Assembly (NCBI GenBank): GCA_028692875.1
Contig: JAQUWL010000001.1
Location: 1 to 64,000 of the forward strand
Direction: 5' to 3'
Source of the DNA: Sulfurospirillaceae bacterium
GTDB taxonomy: Bacteria > Campylobacterota > Campylobacteria > Campylobacterales > Sulfurospirillaceae
Length of the DNA stretch: 64,000 bases
Below the pieces are notes generated by a model, which was not told where the DNA came from, searched no databases, and saw only the letters and a list, made by a program, of their open reading frames with translations. Shown here piece after piece: positions 25,662 through 35,508 of this stretch; the stretch's first letter is position 1, and every line of letters begins with the position of its first letter. A program made the translations under genes and the position numbers.

Positions 25662-26458
25662 TGAGAGCCTATCAAGATAAAAATAACGTACAAAAAAAGC
25701 CCTACTATACAGATAGATTTTGGGTTGCTCCGCAAATTCCAAAAGATGATGTTGAAAGTGATGAGGTTTTTGCCTCTGATGTAAAAGCGTTGAAGGAAAA
25801 TTTTGAAATTGGCGAAGCCTATATCCAGCGAGGTCAATTAGTTGTCTATATCAACGCAAAAAACAACGTAAAAGTGTTGAAATTTGTCAAGGAAAAGTTG
25901 CAATACAATATTCTTTCAGAGCATAGTGCAATAGATTGGCTTGCAAAGCGTGGAGAGTTTGAGATTTTTTATCAACTACTCTCTACATGTAAGAAAAAAC
26001 GTATGAGAATAAAATGTTTTATAAAAGAGAAAGAGACATTAAAAAGTGTAACATCTATCTACAAAAGTGCGGATTGGGCAGAGCGTGAGATGTATGATAT
26101 GTTCGGTGTTATCATAAGTGGACATCACTATATGAAGAGACTTTTGATGCCAGATGATTGGTTTGATTATCCTCTTAGAAAAACATATCCTCTTCAAGGC
26201 GATGAGGCTGCTCAATGGTATGAGATTGATAAGATTTTTGGAAAAGAGTATCGTGATGTTATCGGTCCAGAGCAAAGAGATAGTGCTAGAATCGACCCGA
26301 GCGATACACATAACTTTGCACATATCAAACACGAAGTTCCTTTTGGAGCAAAGCCTAGCGATAAAGAGGTCTTTACGGATTATCAAGAAGAGGGCGGTGT
26401 AACAATCATCCGAAAACTTAAAAAAGAAGATGCAAAAATCTTGAAAGGCAGACCGTAA
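25658..26458 (+). CDS. nuoC: Complex I subunit C
   Basis: 266 residues. The 30-kDa subunit signature is clear in [19 protein letters not shown] and [14 protein letters not shown]. The N-terminal 60 residues are an extra region compared with stand-alone NuoC and are hydrophilic. It contacts NuoD and NuoB at the base of the peripheral arm. The ATG overlaps the nuoB stop by 4 nt. Here nuoC and nuoD are separate genes, unlike the fused nuoCD of E. coli. Confidence 0.95.
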   Translation: MMRAYQDKNNVQKKPYYTDRFWVAPQIPKDDVESDEVFASDVKALKENFEIGEAYIQRGQLVVYINAKNNVKVLKFVKEKLQYNILSEHSAIDWLAKRGEFEIFYQLLSTCKKKRMRIKCFIKEKETLKSVTSIYKSADWAEREMYDMFGVIISGHHYMKRLLMPDDWFDYPLRKTYPLQGDEAAQWYEIDKIFGKEYRDVIGPEQRDSARIDPSDTHNFAHIKHEVPFGAKPSDKEVFTDYQEEGGVTIIRKLKKEDAKILKGRP

Positions 26459-26460
26459 CG

Positions 26461-27687
26461 ATGCAAAAAGTCAATAAACTTCAACCGTTTTTTGAAAACT
26501 TAGTATTTGAGCGAGAGGACAATCATATGATTGTCAACTTTGGTCCTCAGCATCCCAGCTCGCACGGTCAGTTGCGTTTGATTTTGGAGCTTGATGGCGA
26601 GATGGTAGTGAAGGCAACTCCAGATATCGGATATCTTCATCGAGGTATGGAGAAGATGGCGGAAAATATGATTTATAATGAGTTTTTGCCAACTACTGAT
26701 AGGATGGATTATATCGCTGCAACATCCAATAACTACGGATTTGCATTGGCGGTCGAAAAACTTTTAGATATAGAGGTGCCACGACGTGCTAAAGTGATTC
26801 GTATGATGCTTTTGGAGCTTAACCGCATCACCTCACATCTTTTTTGGTTGGCATGCCACGCACTTGATATTGGTGCGATGACTATCTTTTTATATACATT
26901 TAGAGAGCGTGAATATGCGATAGATTTGATAGAGGATTATTGTGGAGCACGTTTAACGCATTCATCTATTCGTATCGGTGGAGTTCCTTTGGATTTGCCA
27001 AAAGATTGGATAGAAAAACTTCAAGCATTTGTAGATAGATTGCCAGCGGATATTGCTGATTATGAGGGATTGTTAGACCAAAATCGTATTTGGAAGATGA
27101 GGCTTGAGGGCGTAGGCGTTGTTACGCCTGAGATGGCACAAGATTGGGGATGTAGCGGACCGATGCTTAGAGGTAGTGGTATCGCATGGGATATCCGAAA
27201 AGAAGAGCCTTATGAGCTTTATGACGAGGTTGAGTTTGATGTGCCTGTAAGTACTACATGTGATAGTTACGGAAGGTATAAATTGCATATGGAAGAGATG
27301 CGTCAAAGTTTAAGGATTTTAAAACAGTTGATGCCGATGTATGCACAAACAACTCCAGAGATTATGGCTCATGCACCGCAATATATCTCAGCACCAAAAG
27401 AGCAGATTATGACTCAAAATTACGCTTTGATGCAACATTTTGTGTTAGTTACACAAGGTATGCGTCCGCCAGTTGGAGAGGTGTATGTTGCAACAGAATC
27501 GCCAAAAGGCGAGCTTGGTTTTTATATCAACTCACAAGGCGACCCGTATCCTTATAGACTTAAGTTGAGGACACCCAGCTTTTTCCATACAGCATTTTTA
27601 CAAGAGTTATTGCCAGGGCATTATCTAGCGGATGTTGTGGCTATTATTGGAAATTCAAATATCGTCTTTGGCGAAATAGATAGATAG
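26461..27687 (+). CDS. nuoD: Complex I subunit D (49-kDa)
   Basis: 408 residues. Conserved quinone-site segments are visible: [15 protein letters not shown] (His of the Q-site), [45 protein letters not shown] and the C-terminal [12 protein letters not shown]...IVFGEIDR. It builds the quinone pocket with NuoB. Two nucleotides separate it from nuoC. Confidence 0.97.
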   Translation: MQKVNKLQPFFENLVFEREDNHMIVNFGPQHPSSHGQLRLILELDGEMVVKATPDIGYLHRGMEKMAENMIYNEFLPTTDRMDYIAATSNNYGFALAVEKLLDIEVPRRAKVIRMMLLELNRITSHLFWLACHALDIGAMTIFLYTFREREYAIDLIEDYCGARLTHSSIRIGGVPLDLPKDWIEKLQAFVDRLPADIADYEGLLDQNRIWKMRLEGVGVVTPEMAQDWGCSGPMLRGSGIAWDIRKEEPYELYDEVEFDVPVSTTCDSYGRYKLHMEEMRQSLRILKQLMPMYAQTTPEIMAHAPQYISAPKEQIMTQNYALMQHFVLVTQGMRPPVGEVYVATESPKGELGFYINSQGDPYPYRLKLRTPSFFHTAFLQELLPGHYLADVVAIIGNSNIVFGEIDR

Positions 27688-27695
27688 GACTAGAC

Positions 27696-27941
27696 ATGCA
27701 AAGATACGATTTAAGACATCTAAAAGATGATTTTTACAGCAGAATGAGTGAGCTTGTAAGTGCTACACGCGAGGGCGAGGTGTCAGTATTTATTTTTGAG
27801 ATTGGCGATTTTTCAAGTGTTCAAAAGAGTATCCAGCTTGCAAAAGAGCAAAATTGTGAAGTGATGAATTCGTTAAAATTCAACGAGGTAGACTGGACGA
27901 TGGTTGTCAAAAAGATGCCAGCAGGTGGTTTAAGTGAATAA
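27696..27941 (+). CDS. Lineage-specific complex I protein in the NuoE position
   Basis: 81 residues, no signal peptide, no Cys cluster of the 2Fe-2S NuoE type (only one Cys). It occupies the slot of nuoE, as do Cj1575c of Campylobacter and HP1264 of Helicobacter. It therefore cannot carry cluster N1a; in those organisms complex I takes electrons from flavodoxin instead of NADH. Likely role: part of the docking surface for the alternative donor. Overlaps the next gene by 8 nt. Confidence 0.8.
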   Translation: MQRYDLRHLKDDFYSRMSELVSATREGEVSVFIFEIGDFSSVQKSIQLAKEQNCEVMNSLKFNEVDWTMVVKKMPAGGLSE

Positions 27942-28776
27942 GGCACATTTTTTTAAATCTTTACATGTAGACCAAAGCAGTTTAGCCTTTACATGTAAGG
28001 ATTCGGATTGTATTATTGTTTTAGGAACCATGCTTTCACGTGACAACAAAGAGTTATTGGATGAAGTTTTACAAGCCCAAAATAACGGTGCTAAAATCGC
28101 CTATTTATTTACGATGGAAGATGGACTTTTGTGCGATAAGGCAACTTTTTTTAGCAGGTATGAAACAGGAAGCGAAGAGGGTGTTTTGGGAATGTTGGCA
28201 AAAGCACTCTGTTTTGAAACACTTAAAGATGGTAAACTCAAAGAGTATTTTGAAGAGTTGGATGAGGGCTATATCAGTGCAGAGTCAAATATCGGAGAAG
28301 AGGAGATTGAAGAGATAGCCTCTTTGTGCAATAACTCCAAAAATCCTATGCTAATCGTTGGAGAAGATATTTTTGCACACAAAAGAGCTGAAAATATAGC
28401 TATGTTAGTAAGTGTTTGTGCAAATAATTCATCTTTAAAAGTGCTTACACAAGGTCAAACAGTTAGTTCGAAAAAAGAAGAGATTCCTGAAGAGATAGAG
28501 GATTTGAGAAGTTTTGACGGAACAGTAGTTTATACATGTAAGGCACTTAATGATGAAGAGACACATCAGCTTATCGGCTCTTCACAGTTTCAAGTTGCCG
28601 CCAAAGTTAAAGATAAACAACCCATTTCGATAATGATTGCAGGTCAACAAAGTGATAGAGTTTTTGTTTTGGACGAGACTCTTAAAGGCACTATCGCATT
28701 GATGCCAAGTTCGGATATAAAAAGTCAAACCTACCGCTATGCAGTAGCGAAAATAGTTAAGCGAGAAGTTCAATGA
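27934..28776 (+). CDS. Lineage-specific complex I protein in the NuoF position, NuoG-C-domain-like
   Basis: 280 residues, no FMN/NADH glycine-rich loops and no 4Fe-4S Cys set, so it is not NuoF. It matches the slot and size class of Cj1574c/HP1265. Compared by eye with NuoG encoded next door, blocks align in the same order: CIIVLGTMLSRD (about 25-36) with FVVSLGGMLRSD (about 378 of NuoG), GSEEGVLGMLAKAL with GAEEAIVYLLLDLF, and LIVGEDIFAHKRAENIAMLV (about 138) with LIVGEDVYTHKQSANIAKLL (about 517). It appears to be a shortened duplicate of the NuoG molybdopterin-fold domain. Overlaps nuoG by 4 nt. Confidence 0.8.
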   Translation: MNKAHFFKSLHVDQSSLAFTCKDSDCIIVLGTMLSRDNKELLDEVLQAQNNGAKIAYLFTMEDGLLCDKATFFSRYETGSEEGVLGMLAKALCFETLKDGKLKEYFEELDEGYISAESNIGEEEIEEIASLCNNSKNPMLIVGEDIFAHKRAENIAMLVSVCANNSSLKVLTQGQTVSSKKEEIPEEIEDLRSFDGTVVYTCKALNDEETHQLIGSSQFQVAAKVKDKQPISIMIAGQQSDRVFVLDETLKGTIALMPSSDIKSQTYRYAVAKIVKREVQ

Positions 28777-31178
28777 GCGAAATAACTTTAACAATCGATG
28801 GTAAATTATGTGTTGCGAAAGAGGGCGAAAGTGTCCTAAATGTCGCACGAAGAAACGGTATTTTTATACCAGCTCTTTGTTATCTAAATAACTGCTCACC
28901 TACGTTAGCGTGTCGTTTGTGTTTGGCGGACGTGGATGGCAAAAGAGCCTATACATGTAACGCTAAAATCAAAGAGGGCATGGTTGTTGTTACAAAGAGT
29001 GAAGAGATTGAAAAAGAGCGCCGAGCCATTATGGAGGTGTATGATATCAACCATCCTTTAGAGTGTGGAGTGTGCGACCAAAGTGGCGAATGTGAATTGC
29101 AAAACTATACTTTAGAGATGGGCGTAGATAGCCAAAGCCACTGTATAGCCGACACGCAAAGACCTAGTAAGGATTGGGGATTTATACATTATGACGCATC
29201 TTTGTGTATTGTTTGCGAGAGGTGCATAACAGTATGTAAAGATATGATAGGTGATTCTGCACTAAAAACAGTTCCACGAGGTGGAGCGGAGCTTGATAAA
29301 GAGTGGAAAGAAAAGACTCAAAAAGACGCATACGCTATGTGGAACAAAATGCAAAAATCCATCGTTGGACTTGCAAGCGGTGGCGATACGCTAGAGTGTA
29401 GCGATTGTGGAGAGTGTACGGCGGTGTGTCCTGTTGGAGCATTGGTGGGAAGCGATTTTCAGTATAGCTCAAATGCGTGGGAGTTGAAAAAAATCCCAGC
29501 TTCAAATCCTCATAGTAGCGACTGTTCTTTGATGTATTATGATGTAAAACACACAAATACATCCATATCAAAACCAAAAATCTATCGTGTAAGTAGCGAG
29601 TACAACTACGCACCACTTCACGGAGGTGCAAGGTATGGATATGATTTTCAAAACGAGGTTGATGGCAAAGATGAAGAGGCTTTTGACAAAGCGGTAGCAT
29701 TTTTGAAAAATGAAGCCGACACGATAGCTTTTAGTAGTTATATCACAAACGAAGAGGCTTTGATACTTCAAAAACTAAAAGAAAAATATGGCTACAAACT
29801 TATAAATCCCGATGCGTATAGATATCAAACATTTTTGAAAAATTTTACAAAAACTAGCGGAAAAAGTCTGTATAGTGGCGATTTGGATAAAGTAAGAGCG
29901 AGCAACTTTGTAGTCTCTTTGGGTGGTATGTTGCGAAGCGATAGCCCAAATGCAGGATATGCTATGAACAATGCGTTGAGTATGAACAAGGGTGCAGGAA
30001 TCTATTTTCATCCTATCGGCGATAAAGTCGTCAGCGGATACTCTAAAAACATCTTAAGTGCTTTACATGTAGTGGGTGCAGAAGAGGCGATAGTCTATCT
30101 TCTTTTGGATCTGTTTGCCGATAAAGAGAAATTGCCAGCTTCAATAAAAGAGTATTTGGCTGATTTTCACACAATAACCAAAAAAACCATAACAGATGGC
30201 GAAGAGGGACAAACCAAAGAGATAGAGGTTGATACAAATGCACTTTTGGAGATGATCGGACTTGAAGAGGACTTTTGTGAAAAAGTCGAAAAGCTTTTGG
30301 ATAAAAAAGATACCTTCAGCCTTATAGTTGGCGAGGATGTTTATACCCATAAGCAGAGTGCAAATATCGCTAAATTGCTAGGGCTTTTAGAGAGAACAAC
30401 TCCTTTTGATGTACTTCTTGTGCCATCTAAAACCAATACTCTAGGTGTTGCTTTGATATGTGATTTGAGTAAAACAAGAGGTCATAAAACTTTAGGCTAC
30501 AACGAAAAAGGCGACTTTACTTTGTGTGCTTTAGGCAAGGGTGATTTGGATATGCCTGCCCTTAATCAGCAAGAGGGAACTTTTTCTTCGATGAATAAAC
30601 GAGTTGTTCCAACCAATGTAGCGGTTCCTTTTGATGGTTATTGTCTAAATGATATTGCAAATGCTCTTGATTTGGAGCGTGAGTGGACGGTTGATTATAC
30701 AGCACATTTGCCGAAAAAAGCAGGCTTTAAAGCGGTTGCTTTTGATTCATTGCCAAATGAGTTTGATAATGCGGGCAATGAAAACAGAGGTTATTTGCTA
30801 GAGATTTTTGAGCTTACATGTAGTGATGAAATAGAGTCCATGAGCGATATAAAAGTATACAAAGAGCCTTTGGTATATCGTGCAAATCCTATCAACCAAT
30901 TTAGCCCTTTTACCAATAAAGCTCATCAGTTAAATGAAGCAGGTGCACTTTATGCTTCGCAAGAGTTTGTTGCTTCTTTGGGGTTGAAGCATAAAGATAT
31001 GGTTAATATAACAAACCATCAAGGAGATAAGCTTGTGGTCGCAGTTATGGTAGATAGTAGTATCGAAGGAATGATACCGTATCTGCCGACTTTTGATAGA
31101 AAGATTGATGTATCGCCATTTTTCAAAGATGGATACAGATTTGCAGAAGTAACAATAAAAGGTGTAAGCCATGAGTGA
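28773..31178 (+). CDS. nuoG: Complex I subunit G (Fe-S protein)
   Basis: 801 residues. N-terminal 2Fe-2S ferredoxin domain (ALCYLNNC...ACRLCLADV...YTC), His-Cys3 cluster (HPLECGVCDQSGEC), and a 4Fe-4S pair (CIVCERCITVCKD, CSDCGECTAVCPVG). The segment where the extra N7 cluster ligands occur in some bacteria reads NPHSSDCSLMY, so N7 ligands are mostly missing. The long C-terminal region is a molybdopterin-oxidoreductase-like fold without a cofactor site. It carries electrons along the peripheral arm. Confidence 0.94.
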   Translation: MSEITLTIDGKLCVAKEGESVLNVARRNGIFIPALCYLNNCSPTLACRLCLADVDGKRAYTCNAKIKEGMVVVTKSEEIEKERRAIMEVYDINHPLECGVCDQSGECELQNYTLEMGVDSQSHCIADTQRPSKDWGFIHYDASLCIVCERCITVCKDMIGDSALKTVPRGGAELDKEWKEKTQKDAYAMWNKMQKSIVGLASGGDTLECSDCGECTAVCPVGALVGSDFQYSSNAWELKKIPASNPHSSDCSLMYYDVKHTNTSISKPKIYRVSSEYNYAPLHGGARYGYDFQNEVDGKDEEAFDKAVAFLKNEADTIAFSSYITNEEALILQKLKEKYGYKLINPDAYRYQTFLKNFTKTSGKSLYSGDLDKVRASNFVVSLGGMLRSDSPNAGYAMNNALSMNKGAGIYFHPIGDKVVSGYSKNILSALHVVGAEEAIVYLLLDLFADKEKLPASIKEYLADFHTITKKTITDGEEGQTKEIEVDTNALLEMIGLEEDFCEKVEKLLDKKDTFSLIVGEDVYTHKQSANIAKLLGLLERTTPFDVLLVPSKTNTLGVALICDLSKTRGHKTLGYNEKGDFTLCALGKGDLDMPALNQQEGTFSSMNKRVVPTNVAVPFDGYCLNDIANALDLEREWTVDYTAHLPKKAGFKAVAFDSLPNEFDNAGNENRGYLLEIFELTCSDEIESMSDIKVYKEPLVYRANPINQFSPFTNKAHQLNEAGALYASQEFVASLGLKHKDMVNITNHQGDKLVVAVMVDSSIEGMIPYLPTFDRKIDVSPFFKDGYRFAEVTIKGVSHE

Positions 31179-32163
31179 AACAGCAGTTATTATAGAGACG
31201 ATTGTTAAAGCCGTAGTTGTGCTATCCGTTGTGGCGGGAATGGGTGCTTTTGCGACATGGATTGAGCGTAAAGTTTTGGCGTTTATGCAACGCCGTCTAG
31301 GACCTATGCATGTAGGACCTTATGGTGTGTTGCAACTTGCAGCCGATGGTATTAAGCTTTTTACAAAAGAAGACATCATCCCTCAAAATGCTCTAAAGCC
31401 TATTTTTGTTTTAGCTCCTATTGTGGCGGCTACTTCGGCGTTTGTTGCGATGGCAGCTATCCCATATTTCCCAGAATTTACCGTATTTGGCTATACCGTT
31501 CATCCGATAGTTTCAGATATAAATGTAGCTTTATTGTATGTTATGGGTGTGGCTTCGGTTGGTATTTACGGACCGTTACTAGCTGGTATGAGCAGTGCAA
31601 ACAAATGGTCGCTTTTAGGTGCGGCTCGTGCAGTTGTGCAAATCCTCTCTTTTGAAGTAGTTAGTGGTCTATCAGTTTTAGCGCCGATTATGATGATAGG
31701 CTCTTTATCCTTGATAGATATTAACGATTTTCAAAGCGGTGGAGTGACAAATTGGCTTTTGTGGAAACAACCTTTAGCATTTTTACTGTTTGCGATTGCG
31801 GGATTTGCCGAGACAAATCGTTCTCCTTTTGATACGATTGAGTTTGAAGCGGAGATAGTTTCTGGTTTTGCGACAGAGTATTCGGGTATGAGATGGGGTC
31901 TGTTTTTTGTTGGAGAGTATGCCAATATGATAACGATTGCCGTGCTTGTTAGCATTATATTTATGGGTGGCTACAATCCTATCTGGTTTATCCCAGGTGC
32001 GATTGTTATGCTACTTAAGGTTTCGTTTTGGATTTTCCTTTTCTTGTGGGTAAGGGCGGCTTGGCCTCATGTAAGACCAGATCAGTTGATGTGGGTTTGT
32101 TGGAAGGTTTTGATGCCTTTGGCGCTGGTAAATATTTTAATTACCGGCATAGTGTTGGTATAG
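31171..32163 (+). CDS. nuoH: Complex I subunit H
   Basis: 330 residues, about eight membrane helices. Family motifs WIERKVLAFMQRRLGPMHVGPYGVLQ, DGIKLFTKED and AGFAETNRSPFDTIEFEAEIVSGFATEYSGM, which line the quinone channel and the E-channel. The start overlaps nuoG by 8 nt. Confidence 0.97.
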   Translation: MSETAVIIETIVKAVVVLSVVAGMGAFATWIERKVLAFMQRRLGPMHVGPYGVLQLAADGIKLFTKEDIIPQNALKPIFVLAPIVAATSAFVAMAAIPYFPEFTVFGYTVHPIVSDINVALLYVMGVASVGIYGPLLAGMSSANKWSLLGAARAVVQILSFEVVSGLSVLAPIMMIGSLSLIDINDFQSGGVTNWLLWKQPLAFLLFAIAGFAETNRSPFDTIEFEAEIVSGFATEYSGMRWGLFFVGEYANMITIAVLVSIIFMGGYNPIWFIPGAIVMLLKVSFWIFLFLWVRAAWPHVRPDQLMWVCWKVLMPLALVNILITGIVLV

Positions 32164-32172
32164 GAGGCTCAC

Positions 32173-32787
32173 ATGGAACTAAAAGATTTTCAAAATCGAG
32201 ACATCGCACCAGGATATATCTTTTTTGATGGCGAAAAAAAGCCTCAAAATGGTTGGGAATCCTTCAAGCGTGTTGTTAAGCGAAGCGTAAAAGGTGAGTT
32301 GTTTGTAGGGCTTTGGATTGTATTTCGAGAGATGATACGTTTTGATATCCATACCGTACAGTATCCGATAGAAAAGATAGAAATGTCGCCTAGATATAGA
32401 GCTATTCATAGATTGCTTAGACTTTTAGAGAGTGAAAATGAGCGTTGTATCGGTTGTGGTTTATGCGAAAAGATTTGTATCGCTAACTGTATTCGTATGG
32501 AAACACGTTTGGACGAAAACAAACGCAAAGAGGTCACAAAATATAGCATCAATTTTGGACGTTGTATCTTTTGTGGATATTGTGCAGAGGTTTGTCCAGA
32601 GTTGGCGATTGTTCATGGAAATGATTATGAAAATGCGAGCGAACAAAGAGCGCATTTTGGTCTTAAAGAGGATATGTTAACGCCGATAGATACTTTTAGG
32701 GCGAAACAACAAAAAGAGTTTAGCGGTTTTGGAGCACTTAGCGACAATGCCGATGAAAACATCAAAAAAACGCCTCTAGCGTACTAA
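32173..32787 (+). CDS. nuoI: Complex I subunit I (2 x 4Fe-4S)
   Basis: 204 residues with two ferredoxin motifs, [15 protein letters not shown] and [15 protein letters not shown], ligating clusters N6a and N6b. The N-terminal ERKxP/RxxH segment is replaced by a lineage-type sequence ([14 protein letters not shown]). Connects the NuoG side to NuoB. GGAGG precedes the ATG. Confidence 0.95.
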   Translation: MELKDFQNRDIAPGYIFFDGEKKPQNGWESFKRVVKRSVKGELFVGLWIVFREMIRFDIHTVQYPIEKIEMSPRYRAIHRLLRLLESENERCIGCGLCEKICIANCIRMETRLDENKRKEVTKYSINFGRCIFCGYCAEVCPELAIVHGNDYENASEQRAHFGLKEDMLTPIDTFRAKQQKEFSGFGALSDNADENIKKTPLAY

Positions 32788-32798
32788 AGGGGTAGGTA

Positions 32799-33341
32799 AT
32801 GTATGAGATAATAGCTTTTTATACGTTTTCGGCACTTGTCATTGGATTGTTTGGCATAGTCGTTTTAAGCAAAAATGCTCTATATTCAATGACCGCACTT
32901 GCTGGCGGAATGGTTTTTATATCGGGTTTTTTCTTTATATTGGATGCCGAATTTTTAGGAGTTGTCCAAATCGTGGTTTATACTGGAGCCATCATGGCAC
33001 TCTACGCATTTGGTATGATGTTTTTTGATACTACACGAGATGTTAAAGAAGATATTAGATGTAAAAAGATTTTTTATACACTTAGTATACTCTCAGCTGT
33101 TTTGGTTTTGATTGTGCTGAGTGCGCCTATTTTTTCAGCCAATATTGAAGCCATCTATCCTACCTTAGAAGGTGTTGGCAATGTTCAGACTATCGGTCTT
33201 TTGTTATTTACAAAATACCTAGTAGCTTTTGAGTTGGCGGCAATTATGCTTTTGGTGGCGATGATTGCTGGTATTGTTTTGGTTGGGAAAAAGTTGGATG
33301 CACAAAGTGATGACTTAGAAGTGGCAAAGGAGCTCAAATGA
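32799..33341 (+). CDS. nuoJ: Complex I subunit J
   Basis: 180 residues, five membrane helices; the pi-bulge helix region is seen in GVVQIVVYTGAIMALYAFGMMF. Membrane-arm subunit that couples redox change to proton pumping. Overlaps nuoK by 4 nt. Confidence 0.94.
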   Translation: MYEIIAFYTFSALVIGLFGIVVLSKNALYSMTALAGGMVFISGFFFILDAEFLGVVQIVVYTGAIMALYAFGMMFFDTTRDVKEDIRCKKIFYTLSILSAVLVLIVLSAPIFSANIEAIYPTLEGVGNVQTIGLLLFTKYLVAFELAAIMLLVAMIAGIVLVGKKLDAQSDDLEVAKELK

Positions 33342-33640
33342 TAGGGTTGGAACATTATCTTGTTTTAACGGGTATTTTATTTTCGATTGGAATTGTTGGC
33401 GTGATTCGCAGAACAAATCTTTTGATGCTGTTTTTTTCCACGGAAATTCTTCTTAATGCGGTCAATATCGGTTTTGCTGCGGTGTCAAAATATTATGGCG
33501 ACTTAAATGGTCAGATATTTTCCTTTTTTATCATCGCTATCGCTGCAAGTGAAGTAGCCGTTGGGCTTGGATTGTTGGTGCTTTGGTATAAAAAAGAGGG
33601 CACCATTGACTTGACTAGCTTACAAATGATGAAGGGGTAA
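33338..33640 (+). CDS. nuoK: Complex I subunit K
   Basis: 100 residues, three membrane helices, with conserved acids in FFSTEILLNAVNI and AIAASEVAVGLGLL. Part of the antiporter-like chain of the membrane arm. Its last base is shared with the nuoL ATG. Confidence 0.96.
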   Translation: MIGLEHYLVLTGILFSIGIVGVIRRTNLLMLFFSTEILLNAVNIGFAAVSKYYGDLNGQIFSFFIIAIAASEVAVGLGLLVLWYKKEGTIDLTSLQMMKG

Positions 33641-35499
33641 TGATGGAAAAATATCTCTATATAGCTCTATTTGCGCCTCTTGTTGGCTCGCTATTTGTTG
33701 CACTATTTGCCTCACGTCCTAAGATGCTTTTTACAGGTATTTTAGCCTCCGCATTTATCGGTATCTCGATGATAGCTTCGTTTGTTTTGTTGTTTCATGT
33801 TTACAACCATGAGCCTTTACATGTAGAGATGATGGACTGGATAAGTGCTGGCAATATCGACATACCTTTTGGTTTTATTGTGGATGAGGTTTCAGTTATT
33901 ATGATGGTAACTGTAACGCTGGTTTCAACTGTTGTACATGTATACTCTATCGGCTATATGGATCACGACAAGAGTTTCAATCGTTTCTTTACATACCTAA
34001 GTGCGTTTGTTTTTTCGATGTTGATTTTGGTTATGAGTGATAACTTTGTAGGTCTTTTTATCGGATGGGAAGGCGTAGGACTTTGTTCTTGGATGCTTAT
34101 TGGATTTTGGTACCACAAACATAGTGCTTCGTGGGCAGCAAATGAGGCTTTTATTATGAACCGTATCGCTGACCTTGGTATGCTTATGGGACTCTTTTTA
34201 ATATATTGGAATGTCGGCTCACTTCAATACAGCGATGTTTTTGAAGCGGTTAAAACACTAAATCCTGCCTTGGTTGGAACGATAGGAGTATTGTTATTTA
34301 TCGGCGCAATGGGCAAATCCGCACAGTTTCCACTTCATACGTGGCTAGCTGATGCGATGGAAGGACCAACTCCTGTTTCGGCTTTGATTCACGCCGCTAC
34401 AATGGTAACAGCGGGCGTTTATTTGGTTATTAGATGTGGAGAGATTTATACTATCATCCCTCAAGTAGGATTTGGCATCGCTTGTCTTGGTGCTTTTGTT
34501 GCGGTGTTTGCAGCCTCTATGGCTCTTGTAAATAATGACTTAAAACGAATTATTGCCTACTCGACACTCTCGCAACTAGGATATATGTTCGTAGCTGGCG
34601 GATTGGGTGCTTATTGGATAGCTTTGTTTCACTTGATGACTCACGCTTTTTTCAAATCCTTACTCTTTTTGGGTGCAGGAAATGTAATGCACGCAATGCA
34701 CGATGAGTTAAATATCAAAAAAATGGGCGGACTTTACGGCTCTATGAAAGCTACGGCGATTTTGATGAGTGTTGCTTCTGTGGCATTGGCTGGCATATAT
34801 CCGTTTGCTGGATTTTTCTCAAAAGATAAGATTTTAGAAGTTGCATTTAACGAGGGTGCTTATTTTTTATGGTTTGCACTTTTTATCGGAGCGGGCTTGA
34901 CGGCATTTTATAGCTTTAGACTTGTGATGCTTGTTTTCTTTGGCGAGAAAAAGTACGGACATGAACTTCATCCGCACGAAGCACAACCATTCGTGATTTA
35001 TGCTTTGATGCCTTTAGGACTGCTTGCGGCTATTTCAGGCTTTTTTGAACATAGTTTTAGAGAGTTTACAACACGCTTGCTAAGCGATTATGGTGTGCAT
35101 TTGGAACACCACATAGAGGTTATTCTTATCGCCTCAACTCTAGGCATTGCTATCAGCGGTATCGCTTTTGCGATTTACATGTATGGAAAAAGAGGCGGAT
35201 TTAGTGCTTGCTGGGAAAAGAGTTTTGGATATAAAGTCTTGAGCAATCAATACTATATCCCAAAACTTTACGAGATGGTTATCATAAAACCTTTCGGGGT
35301 AGCCTCGGAGTTTATGTGGAAAAAAATAGACGTCAAGATAGTAGACTTTACAGTGGACTTGATAGCTAGAGTGCTTTATGCTAGTGGAGAGAAAAGCCGA
35401 AAAATGCAAAGTGGAAATCTTTCCGATATGCTTCGCTGGATGATTGTGGGCATTGTTATATTGCTTGCTCTTGCGATTTTTTATAGACCAATGGTGTAG
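33640..35499 (+). CDS. nuoL: Complex I subunit L (proton pump)
   Basis: 619 residues, some sixteen membrane helices. Antiporter-like motifs: FIGWEGVGLCSWMLIGFW (pump Glu), GKSAQFPLHTWLADAMEGPTPVSALIHAATMVTAGVYL (pump Lys and broken helix) and LMTHAFFKSLLFLGAG. The long lateral helix at the C-terminus is present but poorly conserved. Distal proton channel. Confidence 0.97.
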   Translation: MMEKYLYIALFAPLVGSLFVALFASRPKMLFTGILASAFIGISMIASFVLLFHVYNHEPLHVEMMDWISAGNIDIPFGFIVDEVSVIMMVTVTLVSTVVHVYSIGYMDHDKSFNRFFTYLSAFVFSMLILVMSDNFVGLFIGWEGVGLCSWMLIGFWYHKHSASWAANEAFIMNRIADLGMLMGLFLIYWNVGSLQYSDVFEAVKTLNPALVGTIGVLLFIGAMGKSAQFPLHTWLADAMEGPTPVSALIHAATMVTAGVYLVIRCGEIYTIIPQVGFGIACLGAFVAVFAASMALVNNDLKRIIAYSTLSQLGYMFVAGGLGAYWIALFHLMTHAFFKSLLFLGAGNVMHAMHDELNIKKMGGLYGSMKATAILMSVASVALAGIYPFAGFFSKDKILEVAFNEGAYFLWFALFIGAGLTAFYSFRLVMLVFFGEKKYGHELHPHEAQPFVIYALMPLGLLAAISGFFEHSFREFTTRLLSDYGVHLEHHIEVILIASTLGIAISGIAFAIYMYGKRGGFSACWEKSFGYKVLSNQYYIPKLYEMVIIKPFGVASEFMWKKIDVKIVDFTVDLIARVLYASGEKSRKMQSGNLSDMLRWMIVGIVILLALAIFYRPMV

Positions 35500-35508
35500 G
35501 AGTAGCTT

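Noticed and set aside
27696-28776. Annotation of these genes as nuoE and nuoF
   Set aside because: The Fe-S, FMN and NADH motifs of NuoE and NuoF are absent; only position in the operon matches.
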